Below the pieces are notes generated by a model. It did not search any database. It was not told the DNA's origin and saw only the letters and a list, made by a program, of their open reading frames with translations. A program made the translations under genes and the position numbers. DNA of 64,000 nt from Bacteroidales bacterium (lineage in GTDB: Bacteria > Bacteroidota > Bacteroidia > Bacteroidales > WCHB1-69), in assembly GCA_016290295.1 (NCBI GenBank), contig JAEETJ010000004.1, positions 74,546 to 138,545 of the forward strand. The letters run 5' to 3'. This document shows positions 42,164 to 51,518 of this stretch, piece after piece. Position 1 is the stretch's first letter; the number at the start of each line of letters is the position of its first letter.

Positions 42164-43614
42164 GCTTACTTTCTTTGCTATTACTGTGCATTCTTTGCCT
42201 TATCGCCTGCCATCGGCAAGATACATCGGCAGAGCAGCCAGTTCCATGTCATGATTTTGTCTATATTGAGCAAGACCATTTCATGCTTAACGGTGAGCCT
42301 TGGTTCCCGCTGATGATGAACTACAAAGCGTTGTTCAGAGTGAAAGGCTTCTCCGCACGGGTATCGCCCGACGCTTACTATCACAGCAATCTGTCCGAAG
42401 ATTTCCGACGCATCTCTGACATGGGTTTTAACAGTATAAGAATATGTTTGGATACCATTCCCGAAAAGAGTAACCATAAAGCACTGTACCGGGCTGCAGA
42501 ACGAATGTTAGACACAGCACAACTATACCATCTGAAAGTGATGTTGCTCATTAAACGCCCCTTGGACAGCGAGCTGGAAATCTTTACCGTGGGATTGCTC
42601 AAGCATTTGGCCCATCATCCAGCACTTTGGGCTTACGATTTTTTCAACGAACCCTTATATTTCGATCCTGTTGACCACCGTGATAAAAAAGAAGCCTATA
42701 AGATAGTCAAAAAATGGCGTACTATGATGAGGAAAAATGCACCTCACCAGCTATTCACTATCGGTTTTGCGGAGCCCATAGAGGTTTTTGAATGGGATCC
42801 CACCTATCTTCCCGTCGATTTCGTGTCTATTCACACCTACAATCCTCTGCGAATTGCCAGCGAGATGCGTTGGTATAGTGACCATTGCAAAGGGAAGCCC
42901 TGGATGGTAGGTGAAACTGGACTGCCAGCCGACAATGTGCGTGTAAGCTATGAAGAGCAAAGGCAATTCCTGCGACAGACTTACACCCTTGCACGACAAT
43001 ACAACAGTGCCGGCTACGGCTGGTGGTACTATCGCGATAATCCCGATGCCCATGTCTTCGAGGGACAATATACTGGTCTGATTAATCCTGACGGCCAAGA
43101 CAAGCCTGCCGCAATGGAAGTATGTAAGCTAAAAGACATTCCCATTCCCGCCGATGACCATAGCCTACCCCCCAACTATTACAACATGCTGGGCTACAAC
43201 AACATTGTCTTACATGGAACGATAAAAGACGCTGATACAGATCAAGGAATCTGCGGAGCCCTCATACGCGGTTGGACCAAGGACTGGATTGGCATGAACA
43301 CCTATACCGATGAGGATGGCCACTTCACACTATACAGCAATGATTTCAATGTGCATTTCGAATTGTCAGCCCCGGGCATGGAAAACATCCGGTTTCACAG
43401 GGATGACATTGAATACCACTTTACCAGCATAGAAGCGGAAGAACAATGGTCGTTTGAATCACTGCCCCAACAAGACTTGGAATATCACAGCATCGATTAC
43501 CATGACTTCTTAGACGGAGATAGCATGACCTTGCATTTCAATCCCAAACACTTCAATCAAAGCAAGATAGAAGGCGAATTAGGAGTGATAAAAATTAGCA
43601 AATTAGCAAATTAG
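42151..43614 (+). CDS. GH5-like glycoside hydrolase lipoprotein
   Basis: A 487-residue lipoprotein with lipobox LIACH (Cys about residue 20). The catalytic domain is a TIM barrel of the cellulase (GH5-like) superfamily. The proton donor Glu lies in FFNEPLYFD (about 165) and the nucleophile Glu in WMVGETGLPAD (about 255); HTY and WWYYRDNP are also typical. A C-terminal beta domain (about 345-430: VLHGTIKDADTDQGICGALI, YTDEDGHFTLYSNDF) resembles a carboxypeptidase-regulatory-like fold. It acts in the envelope on a beta-linked glycan; the substrate is unknown. ATG 42151 starts the signal peptide and overlaps ispH by 13 bp; the track start at 42103 is not preferred. Confidence 0.83.
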   Translation: MRKIGLLSLLLLCILCLIACHRQDTSAEQPVPCHDFVYIEQDHFMLNGEPWFPLMMNYKALFRVKGFSARVSPDAYYHSNLSEDFRRISDMGFNSIRICLDTIPEKSNHKALYRAAERMLDTAQLYHLKVMLLIKRPLDSELEIFTVGLLKHLAHHPALWAYDFFNEPLYFDPVDHRDKKEAYKIVKKWRTMMRKNAPHQLFTIGFAEPIEVFEWDPTYLPVDFVSIHTYNPLRIASEMRWYSDHCKGKPWMVGETGLPADNVRVSYEEQRQFLRQTYTLARQYNSAGYGWWYYRDNPDAHVFEGQYTGLINPDGQDKPAAMEVCKLKDIPIPADDHSLPPNYYNMLGYNNIVLHGTIKDADTDQGICGALIRGWTKDWIGMNTYTDEDGHFTLYSNDFNVHFELSAPGMENIRFHRDDIEYHFTSIEAEEQWSFESLPQQDLEYHSIDYHDFLDGDSMTLHFNPKHFNQSKIEGELGVIKISKLAN

Positions 43615-43641
43615 CAAATTAGTTAATTAGTTAATGTGCTA
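43597..43641. repeat. AT-rich word repeat, copy 10
   Basis: ATTAGCAAATTAGCAAATTA and TTAGTTAATGTGCTAATG words overlap the stop of the GH5-like gene. Confidence 0.7.
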
Positions 43642-43650
43642 ATGAAATAT

Positions 43651-43741
43651 GCGGTGGAACCGCAACCGCCGCATAGATAACAGGTGTTAGGAAGTAGCAA
43701 TAGTTTGCGGTGGAACCGCAAGCCCCGCATAGATGCGGTTA
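43651..43741. repeat. Pair of GCGGT-GGA-ACCGC palindromic repeats
   Basis: GCGGTGGAACCGCAA occurs at 43651 and 43707; each is followed by CCGCATAGAT within 15 nt. The second copy touches the stop codon of the dehydrogenase gene. A related palindrome with TAC in place of GGA is at 8517, and a looser one is at 59518. Confidence 0.72.
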
Positions 43742-44668
43742 TTTCAAATATTCATTGATTTTATCTAACACGATACCGATGCGAATATCAAAGGCTTCGC
43801 GAGTGGCATAGCCCACATGCGGAACCAAAACACAGTTCGGTGCATCGAATAATTCATGGTTTTGGGGAAGCGGCGGTTCCTTTTCAAACACATCAATACC
43901 AGCACCAGCCAAACGATTTTCCTTCAGGGCAATAGCCAAAGCATCCATATCCACCACATTACCACGAGCGGTATTAATCAGTACTGCTGATGCTTTGCAT
44001 AAGGCCAATTTTTCGGCTGAAATCAGGTGATGGGTTTCAGGGTTCAGCGGCACATGCAGAGAAATGATATCCGACTCGCGCATCAGCTGGTCCAATTCCA
44101 CATAGTGGAAGGTATCGCTTTCCAATTCGGCGTATTTGGTACGACTCCATGCCAAAATCTTACAGCCAAAACACTGCAGCAACTCTGCAGTTTTACGACC
44201 AATGGCACCCGTTCCAACAATACCGACAGTTTTTCCCGACAATTCGCGTCCCAGGAAATTTCTGCGGCTAAGGCAATTACGCGTATCGGCGTCCAAAACG
44301 GTAATATGGCGATACACGTCCAGCATCAGACCAATAGCGAGTTCGGCCACAGCAACAGTCGCATAACCAGCAGCATTTTTGACCACGATATTGTGAGTCT
44401 GGCAATAGGCCATATCGATATGATCGAGACCAGTGAAAGCCACAGCCAGCATTTTCAGTTTCGGACAGCGGCACATCACGTCAGCCCCCAATTTGATATT
44501 GGAGATGATGACAATATCCGCATCAGCCATACGTTCGGCCAATACTTCAGGATTTTCGTTTCTGTCGGGGAAACAGACAAATTCATGCCCGCGGCAGGCG
44601 AAATCGGCGGCCAGTTGTTCAGCCAAGGCCGGGGTGATGCCAATGGGTTCTACAGCGGTGATTTTCAT
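43739..44668 (-). CDS. D-isomer-specific 2-hydroxyacid dehydrogenase
   Basis: A 309-residue NAD-dependent D-2-hydroxyacid dehydrogenase. The NAD motif is KTVGIVGTGAIGRKTAELL (about 146-164). Catalytic residues are in LINTARGNVVD (Arg), DVFEKEPPLP (Glu) and VLVPHVGYATREA (His). AVAFTGLDHIDMAYC is the substrate domain. Possible substrates include glycerate, hydroxypyruvate or lactate; sequence alone does not decide. It runs opposite to the neighbouring GH5-like gene. No clear -7 box was found. Confidence 0.93.
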   Translation of the reverse strand: MKITAVEPIGITPALAEQLAADFACRGHEFVCFPDRNENPEVLAERMADADIVIISNIKLGADVMCRCPKLKMLAVAFTGLDHIDMAYCQTHNIVVKNAAGYATVAVAELAIGLMLDVYRHITVLDADTRNCLSRRNFLGRELSGKTVGIVGTGAIGRKTAELLQCFGCKILAWSRTKYAELESDTFHYVELDQLMRESDIISLHVPLNPETHHLISAEKLALCKASAVLINTARGNVVDMDALAIALKENRLAGAGIDVFEKEPPLPQNHELFDAPNCVLVPHVGYATREAFDIRIGIVLDKINEYLK

Positions 44669-44800
44669 ATTCTTGTTTATTTGTTGATTTGTTTAATCGT
44701 TTTTTCGTTTAGGCGTTAAGACATGCACTTCGTGCATTCGTTAAGACAGAACTTTTCCCCGCCTCCACATCGTGACATTTCTTTATTTTTCCTCACAAAC

Positions 44801-44834
44801 AAAAAAAACGCTTTGCAAAGAAAGCGTTTTTTTT
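44801..44834 (-). terminator. Terminator of rplS (may work both ways)
   Basis: AAAACGCTTT and AAAGCGTTTT pair around GCAAAG, with A-runs and T-runs on either side. It sits 29 bp past the L19 stop. Confidence 0.88.
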
Positions 44835-44862
44835 ATTATGAAAACACAAAGATTCAAGGATT

Positions 44863-45216
44863 TTAACCTCTTTTTTCTTTGATACGTGCTTTCTTACCAG
44901 TGAGGTTACGCAGATAGAAAATGCGTGAACGGCGAACAACACCGTGTTTGTTCACCACGATATCGGAAATCAGAGGAGTTGCGAAGGGGAAAATTCTTTC
45001 TACGCCAACACCGCCTGAAATTTTTCTGATGGTGAAAGTTTTGGTTACTCCGGTGCCTGCAATTTGCAAAACAACACCCTGGAATTGCTGAATACGCTCT
45101 TTGGAACCTTCAACGATTCTGTAAGAAACGGTGATGGTATCGCCTGCCTTAAATTTCGGGAACTCCTTAACAGTCACGAAATTATCTTCTACATACTGAA
45201 TCAAATCTTGTTTCAT
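44863..45216 (-). CDS. rplS: 50S ribosomal protein L19
   Basis: A 117-residue L19 at the 30S-50S interface. The conserved FKAGDTITVSYRIVEGSKERIQQFQGVVL and FTIRKISGGVGVERIFPFATPLI, then VRRSRIFYLRNLTGKKARIKE, are complete. Monocistronic: its own -7 box is at 45262 and a strong terminator at 44801. Confidence 0.98.
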   Translation of the reverse strand: MKQDLIQYVEDNFVTVKEFPKFKAGDTITVSYRIVEGSKERIQQFQGVVLQIAGTGVTKTFTIRKISGGVGVERIFPFATPLISDIVVNKHGVVRRSRIFYLRNLTGKKARIKEKRG

Positions 45217-45261
45217 CTCTCTATTTTTTTATTTTATTTTTCTCTTCTTATTTTGGGGTTG

Positions 45262-45269
45262 CAAAAATA
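45262..45269 (-). promoter_or_regulatory. -7 box of rplS
   Basis: Minus-strand TATTTTTG, 45 nt upstream of ATG 45216. Confidence 0.68.
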
Positions 45270-45466
45270 CAAAAAATTTTAATACACAATACACTATTTC
45301 AATTTTTTACAAAACAATTTTCCTATTTCAAAAACGACACCCGTTTTTCTTCTTAAAATGCGCATTTATTATTCCACATTATGCCGCAAAACAAAGCATT
45401 CCCATCATCTTCAAATTACCAAAATATTAAAGTCATTTTTTTATTGTATAGAATAAATATTTTTTG

Positions 45467-45474
45467 TAGCTTTG
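45467..45474 (+). promoter_or_regulatory. -7 box of the glycogen operon
   Basis: TAGCTTTG fits TAnnTTTG, 17 nt before ATG 45492. It lies downstream of the track start (45381), which is therefore not used. Confidence 0.68.
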
Positions 45475-45491
45475 CAAAAATTTATCCTAAA

Positions 45492-47438
45492 ATGAGCTAT
45501 ATAGAATTTGACAAAACAGAATTGGTCAATATTCCCTTCTCGAAGAAAAAGGAAATCGTCCGCTGCAGCCGTACCGGAGCCTTCGCTTCCACCACGTTGC
45601 TCGGCCTTAACACCCGTAAATATCACGGTTTGTTCATCCTTCCCCAAGAGAATGTTGACGGTGAACGCCATGTTTTGGTGTCCTCTCTGAATGAAAGCAT
45701 CATTATCGACGATATGGAGTTCCACCTTGGCATGCACCAGTACAAAGGTGGTATTTATGACCCGAAAGGCAACAAATATTTGCAAAAATTCAACGCCGAC
45801 ATTATTCCGGTTTACCATTTCCGCGTCGGCCACTTTAATTTCACCAAAGAAATACTTTTCTCTGACACTTCGGAGCGTATCATCATCAAATACACCATTC
45901 TTGATGATTTTGAATCCGCCTCCTTCCAGTTCCAACCGCTTTTGGCCTTCCGCCAGATTCATCAGCTAACCCACAAGAACGACCAGGCCAACACGAGTTA
46001 TGACGAGGTTAAAAACGGTGTAAAATATTGTCTATACGACAAATACACACCCATTTACCTGCAATGTTCCGAAGCTATCGACTATCAGCATGCACCAGAC
46101 TGGTTCTACAATATTGAATATGAAGAAGAACTCAATCGAGGCTACGAAGGACACGAGGACTTGCTGAAGCTTGGGCGTATCAATGTGCCCGTCAAGAGCA
46201 AGGAATTGTATTTCACCATCGGCACCAGTCCGATTGAACCCGAAGAAATTGCTGAAGTCTTCAACAGCACCTTGGATGGGCACCGCAGTCGTAACAGTTA
46301 TTTGAACTGTCTGAAGAACGCCGCCGAGCAATTCATCATCGAGCGCAACGGCAAGACACAGATTATCGCTGGTTACCCATGGTTCGGCCGCTGGGGCCGT
46401 GACACTTTCATCGCCGTACCAGGACTTACACTGTCGGTGGTCAAGAAACCAAAAGTTTGCAAGACCATTATCGACGACATGCTGTCGGAGATGAAAGACG
46501 GATTATTCCCCAATATTGGCAGTGGCGACCAGGCCGCCTACAATTCCGTGGACGCACCCCTGTGGTTCTTCCGCGCTTTGCAGCAATACGCCTCTTATAC
46601 CCGCACCGAGAAGAAAATCTGGAAAGAATACGGTCCTGTAATGCAGTCCATCCTCAACGCCTACCGCAATGGATCGCTGTACAATATCAGGATGTTGGAT
46701 AACGGACTCATCTATGCTGGCAATGAGCATGTGGCCCTCACCTGGATGGATGCAGTGGTGAATGGTGTTCCCGTCACCCCTCGTACTGGTTGTGCAGTAG
46801 AAATCAACGCCCTGTGGTATAATGCTATACAATTCAGCCTCGAGGTGGCACGACTGGCCAAAGACAAAGCTTTTGTGGAAGAATGGGAGCCGCTGGCCAA
46901 GAGTTTCCCCGACACCTTCAAAGCCACTTTCTGGTCAAAGGAAATCGGCTATCTCGCCGACTATGTCAATGGCGACTACAAGAATTTCCAGGTGCGTCCC
47001 AACATGATGATCGCGGTATCATTGCCCTACGCTCCTATCAGCGAAAAAATCAGGCAACTGGTGCTGAAGAAAACCTGCGAAGAGTTGCTGACGGAAAAAG
47101 GTATCAGAACGCTGTCGCCCAACGATCCCGACTACAAGGGACATTACGAGGGCAACCAAGCCGAACGTGACGCCGCCTACCATCAAGGTAGCTGCTGGCC
47201 CTGGTTGCTGGCACCATTCTGCGACGGCATGCTCAGTGTCTATGGCCAAAATGCTGTTTCTGTCTTAGAGAAAATTTTCTACAATTTCGACAACTGCATG
47301 AAAGACTATGGTATCTCCACCATTTGTGAAATTACCGATGGAGACCCGCCATACAAACCCAACGGCTGCTTCTCACAGGCATGGAGTGTGGCCGCACTGC
47401 TGTATCTCAAATGGAAAATCGACACAGCAAAAAAATAA
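45492..47438 (+). CDS. Glycogen debranching enzyme (amylo-alpha-1,6-glucosidase)
   Basis: A 648-residue enzyme. The N-terminal domain (about 1-260: VRCSRTGAFASTTLLGLNTRKYHGLFI) is the GDE N-terminal beta domain. The C-terminal (alpha/alpha)6 domain has AGYPWFGRWGRDTFIAVPGL (about 303-322), AGNEHVALTWMDAV and ISTICEITDG near the end, as in GH133 amylo-1,6-glucosidases. It hydrolyses alpha-1,6 branch points of glycogen or related glucans. ATG 45492 was chosen because of the -7 box at 45467. A GT4 gene follows after 57 bp and GH57 after that: this three-gene set is conserved in Bacteroides-type genomes. Confidence 0.93.
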   Translation: MSYIEFDKTELVNIPFSKKKEIVRCSRTGAFASTTLLGLNTRKYHGLFILPQENVDGERHVLVSSLNESIIIDDMEFHLGMHQYKGGIYDPKGNKYLQKFNADIIPVYHFRVGHFNFTKEILFSDTSERIIIKYTILDDFESASFQFQPLLAFRQIHQLTHKNDQANTSYDEVKNGVKYCLYDKYTPIYLQCSEAIDYQHAPDWFYNIEYEEELNRGYEGHEDLLKLGRINVPVKSKELYFTIGTSPIEPEEIAEVFNSTLDGHRSRNSYLNCLKNAAEQFIIERNGKTQIIAGYPWFGRWGRDTFIAVPGLTLSVVKKPKVCKTIIDDMLSEMKDGLFPNIGSGDQAAYNSVDAPLWFFRALQQYASYTRTEKKIWKEYGPVMQSILNAYRNGSLYNIRMLDNGLIYAGNEHVALTWMDAVVNGVPVTPRTGCAVEINALWYNAIQFSLEVARLAKDKAFVEEWEPLAKSFPDTFKATFWSKEIGYLADYVNGDYKNFQVRPNMMIAVSLPYAPISEKIRQLVLKKTCEELLTEKGIRTLSPNDPDYKGHYEGNQAERDAAYHQGSCWPWLLAPFCDGMLSVYGQNAVSVLEKIFYNFDNCMKDYGISTICEITDGDPPYKPNGCFSQAWSVAALLYLKWKIDTAKK

Positions 47439-47495
47439 CCGCAGCGAAGCTGCTTTATTCAATTTGATTACAAAATCTATAAAAAGGAAATACTG

Positions 47496-48770
47496 ATGAA
47501 AGTTCTAATGTTTGGATGGGAGTTTCCCCCGCACATCGCTGGTGGTTTGGGCACAGCCTGTTATGGCTTGACCAAGGGACTGGCAGTAAACGGGGTGGAT
47601 GTCGCTTTCGTCATGCCCAAAGCCTCTGGCGACGAGGACCAGAGTCTCATCAAAATCATCAATGCCAGCGACGTGGAAGTTGACCCTCGCTTCTCCCCTT
47701 TCTTTACGCAAGGCGGCGAAACCACCTATATCCAAGTCAACTCACAGATGATACCCTACGTCGGCTTGGACGACTATTACAATGTCATTAACCAGATTGA
47801 CAGCGGCATATTCATCTCTGGCGACAAGCGCAGATACGAGTTCTCGGGCCGTTACGGCAGCAACTTGATGCAGGAAGTGGACCGTTATGCGGAAGTAGCC
47901 GCCGAAATTGCCAAGCATGAGCAATTTGACGTCATCCATGCCCACGACTGGCTGACCTACAAGGCCGGTATTGCTGCCAAAAAGGTCAGCGGAAAGCCGT
48001 TGGTGGTGCATATCCACGCCACGGAATACGACCGTTCCGGAGAACACAATATCAACGACATCGTCTATGGCCTCGAACGCTATGGCATGAGCGAGGCTGA
48101 CATGGTTTGCGCCGTCAGCGATCTGACCCGCCGCATCGTCATTGAGAAGTACCATATTCCTGCCGACAAGGTGGTGACGCTGCACAACGCTGTGGTTCCC
48201 AACGACAAAACCGTGGAGCGCGAGAAGAATGTCAAAGAGAAGATTGTCACCTTCTTAGGGCGTGTCACTTTCCAAAAAGGTCCCGAATACTTCGTGGAGA
48301 CCGCTCGCAAGGTGCTGGAGAAAGATCCCAACGTGCGCTTCGTTTTAGCTGGTGACGGTGACATGATGCCGCGCATCATCGAGCGTGTGGCTGAGTTAGG
48401 CATTGCCGACCGTTTCCACTTTACCGGCTTTTTGCGTGGCAGCGACATCGACAAGATGTTCGGCATGAGTGATGTATACGTCATGCCTTCTATCTCTGAG
48501 CCATTCGGTATTTCACCCCTCGAAGCCATGCGAGCCGGTGTGCCCGTGGTCATCTCCAAGCAGTCGGGTGTTGCCGAAGTACTGCAATACGCCATCAAAG
48601 TCGATTTCTGGGACATTGATGCTACTGCCGATGCCATCTACGGTCTGCTCCACTACCCTGCCCTGTCCAAACTCTTTGTGAACAAAGGTAAAGAGGAAGT
48701 GGACAACCTGAAATGGGAAAATGTAGCCCGCAAGCTCAAAGATATATATACCAAAGTAGTCAATAGATAA
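47496..48770 (+). CDS. Glycosyltransferase family 4, starch/glycogen-synthase-like
   Basis: A 424-residue GT-B glycosyltransferase. The N-terminus MKVLMFGWEFPPHIAGGLGT, with the GGLGT loop, resembles glycogen/starch synthases. IHAHDWLTYKAG and VTFLGRVTFQKGPEYFVETA, then PSISEPFGISPLEAMRAGVPVV near the C-terminus, give the donor-binding motif (E-x7-E). In this context it may make or extend an alpha-glucan; the donor (ADP- or UDP-glucose) cannot be read. It sits between debranching enzyme and GH57. Confidence 0.92.
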   Translation: MKVLMFGWEFPPHIAGGLGTACYGLTKGLAVNGVDVAFVMPKASGDEDQSLIKIINASDVEVDPRFSPFFTQGGETTYIQVNSQMIPYVGLDDYYNVINQIDSGIFISGDKRRYEFSGRYGSNLMQEVDRYAEVAAEIAKHEQFDVIHAHDWLTYKAGIAAKKVSGKPLVVHIHATEYDRSGEHNINDIVYGLERYGMSEADMVCAVSDLTRRIVIEKYHIPADKVVTLHNAVVPNDKTVEREKNVKEKIVTFLGRVTFQKGPEYFVETARKVLEKDPNVRFVLAGDGDMMPRIIERVAELGIADRFHFTGFLRGSDIDKMFGMSDVYVMPSISEPFGISPLEAMRAGVPVVISKQSGVAEVLQYAIKVDFWDIDATADAIYGLLHYPALSKLFVNKGKEEVDNLKWENVARKLKDIYTKVVNR

Positions 48771-48795
48771 CAATAACTCTTTCAAATACAATACC

Positions 48796-49995
48796 ATGCA
48801 TAACATTTGCTTCCATTTTCATATCAGCCAACCGTTCCGTTTGAGAACGTACCGCTTTTTCGACATCAACCAACATCATCAATATTTTGATGACTATCAA
48901 AACAGTTACCTAGCCAACCGTTTGGCCGAACGATGCTACCTTCCCGCCAACGCCATGCTGCAGGAGCTTATCGCCAAATACGGTGACAAGATAAAGGTAA
49001 GTTTCAGTATCGCGGGAAGTTCCATTCACCTTTTCCAGCAATACTGTCCCGAAGTGATTGAGAGTTTCAAGAAACTCATTGCCACCAAAAACGTGGAAAT
49101 CACGGGCAACACTTACACCCACAGCCTTGCTTCGTTATACAACAAAACCAGCTTTATGGAGCAGGTGAAGTTGCAGGAAAAACTGCTGAAGGAAGTGTTC
49201 AAGGTACGCCCCACCTCATTCTGCAATACTGAAATCATCTATTCAGACGAGATTGGCGAATGGCTGCACGAGGCTGGTTACGATGTGGCACTGACCGAAG
49301 GTGCCCGCCATATTTTGGGTTGGAAGAGCCCTTGCTATCTTTACTGCAATCCCTTCCAGACCGACCTGAAACTGCTGCTCAGAAGCTACCGTCTGTGTGA
49401 TGATATCACTTTAAGATTCGAGGAAAAAGACTGGGATGGCATGGGATTAACCGCTGACAAATACATCAGCAACCTGAACAAGATTCCCGATGACGCGCCT
49501 TTCATCAATCTTTATTTCGATTATGAAACCATTGGCGAGTACCACACCGCCGACACTGGTATTTTCGACTTCTTCAAATCACTATTTTCTCAATTGGCAG
49601 AGAGCGACAACTACCGTTTCATCACGCCGAAGGAAGTCAACAGCATGCAAGTTCCCTGTTCCACCATGCATGCCCCCTGGCCCATTTCTTACTCTGGGGA
49701 CGAGAAAGACACGGCCGAATGGTTGGGTAATGACTTGCAGCAAGAAGCTTTCAATCAGTTATTTAAATTAGAAAGTCTGTACAAGAAATCAAAAAATAAA
49801 GTAGCTAAGGAAAACTGGCTGCAACTGCAGGCTGCCGACCACTTCAACTTCATGAGCACCAAGTGGTTTGCCCATGACAGTGTCCGCAGAAATTTTGATG
49901 TGTATCCATCTCCTTATCAAGCATTTATAAACTTCATGAATGTATTGAATGATGTAAAGCTGCAATTGGAGACCAACCCCGAAAAGAAAGCTTAA
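48796..49995 (+). CDS. Glycoside hydrolase family 57 (alpha-glucan enzyme)
   Basis: A 399-residue GH57 protein. Family motifs are MHNICFHFHISQPFRLRTYRF, SFSIAGSSIHLFQQYCPEV, FCNTEIIYSDEIG with the nucleophile Glu (about 145) and NLYFDYETIGEYH (about 245) with the acid Asp. Members are alpha-amylases, branching enzymes or 4-alpha-glucanotransferases; the sub-type is not decided. No signal peptide, so it acts in the cytoplasm on glycogen-like glucans, together with the two preceding genes. It begins 25 bp after the GT4 stop. Confidence 0.92.
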   Translation: MHNICFHFHISQPFRLRTYRFFDINQHHQYFDDYQNSYLANRLAERCYLPANAMLQELIAKYGDKIKVSFSIAGSSIHLFQQYCPEVIESFKKLIATKNVEITGNTYTHSLASLYNKTSFMEQVKLQEKLLKEVFKVRPTSFCNTEIIYSDEIGEWLHEAGYDVALTEGARHILGWKSPCYLYCNPFQTDLKLLLRSYRLCDDITLRFEEKDWDGMGLTADKYISNLNKIPDDAPFINLYFDYETIGEYHTADTGIFDFFKSLFSQLAESDNYRFITPKEVNSMQVPCSTMHAPWPISYSGDEKDTAEWLGNDLQQEAFNQLFKLESLYKKSKNKVAKENWLQLQAADHFNFMSTKWFAHDSVRRNFDVYPSPYQAFINFMNVLNDVKLQLETNPEKKA

Positions 49996-50058
49996 ACAGG
50001 GGCTACAAAAAATCAAGAAAAAACTTCCAAAAAAAGATGGAGGTAAGGAAATTTTTCG

Positions 50059-50066
50059 TATTTTCG
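50059..50066 (+). promoter_or_regulatory. Possible -7 box of the vor operon
   Basis: TATTTTCG deviates from TAnnTTTG at one position. It lies 72 nt before ATG 50138, in the 142-bp gap after GH57. Weak candidate. Confidence 0.35.
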
Positions 50067-50137
50067 TAAGCTAATTTTTTATCCGTATAAGAAAGAACAT
50101 TTTAACCAAAATTACTAACACATAAAAAATTAAAATT

Positions 50138-50365
50138 ATGGCATTTAAAGGAGCATTAGTCATCAACACTGAAAAGTGTAAAGGTTGCGAAGTGTGCATC
50201 ACGGGATGTCCGCAGAACCCCGCCTGTATTGCACTTTCGAAGAAAGTAAATGCAAAAGGTTACAACTACCTTGAGGTGGTCAATGCCGACGCGTGTATTG
50301 GCTGCGCCAACTGTGCAGTCATCTGCCCCGACGGCGTTATCGAAGTTTACCGCGCCAAAGAGTAA
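50138..50365 (+). CDS. 4Fe-4S ferredoxin subunit of 2-oxoacid:ferredoxin oxidoreductase (delta)
   Basis: A 75-residue protein with two 4Fe-4S motifs: CKGCEVCITGCPQNPAC and CIGCANCAVICPDG. It transfers electrons from the oxidoreductase core to ferredoxin. It is the first gene of a four-gene operon with alpha, beta and gamma subunits, in the VorD-B-A-C order known for branched-chain 2-oxoacid ferredoxin oxidoreductases. The spacing to the alpha subunit is 54 bp. Confidence 0.93.
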   Translation: MAFKGALVINTEKCKGCEVCITGCPQNPACIALSKKVNAKGYNYLEVVNADACIGCANCAVICPDGVIEVYRAKE

Positions 50366-50419
50366 CCGCGGACAGAAGCAAGAAAAAACAAAACAATTAA
50401 CAACTAAACAAATTACAAA

Positions 50420-51499
50420 ATGGCAAAAGAATTAAAATTAATGAAGGGTAATCAAGCCATTGCTGAAGCTGCCATTCGTATGGGCTGCGACGGTTATTTC
50501 GGATATCCTATCACTCCGCAGAGTGAGGTTCTCGAACACCTGATGGCTGAAAGACCATATCTGACAACCGGCATGGTTGTGCTTCAAGCCGAAAGCGAGC
50601 TGGCCTCCATCAACATGGTTTACGCTGGCGCATCCACTGGTAAACGCGTTATGACTTCTTCTTCCTCTCCCGGTTTCTCCTTGATGCAGGAAGGTCTGTC
50701 CTACATTGCTGGCGCCGAGCTGCCCGCATTGTGTGTTAACGTCGTTCGTGGCGGCCCAGGTCTGGGTACCATCCAGCCTTCACAGTCCGACTATTTCCAG
50801 ACCACCAAGGGTGGCGGTCATGGTGACTACAGACTGATCACCTTGGCTCCCGCTTCCGTACAGGAAATGTACGACTTTGTGGAACTCGGTTTCGATTTGG
50901 CTTTCAAATACAGAAACCCCGCCGCTATCCTTTCTGACGGTGTTATCGGTCAGGTAATGGAAAAAGTAATGGTTGACGACTACAAACCACGCTGGACCAA
51001 CGAATATATCGAAGAACATTGCCCCTGGGCCGCTACTGGTCATCGTGCTGGCGGCAAGAGCACTATCGTCACTTCTCTTGAACTCGAAGCTCTGAAACAA
51101 GAGGCTATCAACGAGAGAATCCAAGCCAAATACAGAAAATGCGAAGAAGAAGACGCTCGCCACGAAGCTATCCAGTGCGACGATGCAGAATACCTGTTCG
51201 TAGCTTACGGCTCCGCTGCTCGTATCTGTATGAAAGCCATGGAATTGGCACGCGCCGAAGGCATCAAAGTCGGTTTGGTACGTCCTATCACCCTGTGGCC
51301 CTTCCCGACCAAAGCTGTGGCTGAAATCGGTGGCCGCATGAAGAAAATCCTTAGCGTTGAAATGAATGCTGGCCAGATGATCGAAGACGTGAAACTGGCA
51401 GTGAATTGCAACGTTCCCGTTGAGCATTACGGCCGCTATGGCGGTGTCATCCCAACCCCGGTTGAGATTTTCGAAGCTTTGAAAAAAATGGTAAAATAA
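50420..51499 (+). CDS. vorB: 2-oxoacid:ferredoxin oxidoreductase alpha subunit (VorB-like)
   Basis: A 359-residue subunit with the pyrimidine-binding half of the TPP fold and a transketolase C-terminal-like domain. Family parts are LMKGNQAIAEAAIRMGCDGYFGYPITPQSEVLEHL, KRVMTSSSSPGFSLMQEGLSYIAGAELP and DYFQTTKGGGHGDYRLITLAPAS. Identification as VorB (3-methyl-2-oxobutanoate, that is valine-derived) comes from the length and order; a 2-oxoglutarate (Kor) role cannot be excluded. It oxidatively decarboxylates a 2-oxoacid with CoA and ferredoxin. 19 bp separate it from the beta subunit. Confidence 0.92.
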   Translation: MAKELKLMKGNQAIAEAAIRMGCDGYFGYPITPQSEVLEHLMAERPYLTTGMVVLQAESELASINMVYAGASTGKRVMTSSSSPGFSLMQEGLSYIAGAELPALCVNVVRGGPGLGTIQPSQSDYFQTTKGGGHGDYRLITLAPASVQEMYDFVELGFDLAFKYRNPAAILSDGVIGQVMEKVMVDDYKPRWTNEYIEEHCPWAATGHRAGGKSTIVTSLELEALKQEAINERIQAKYRKCEEEDARHEAIQCDDAEYLFVAYGSAARICMKAMELARAEGIKVGLVRPITLWPFPTKAVAEIGGRMKKILSVEMNAGQMIEDVKLAVNCNVPVEHYGRYGGVIPTPVEIFEALKKMVK

Positions 51500-51518
51500 T
51501 TTAATTAGCATTGAAATT

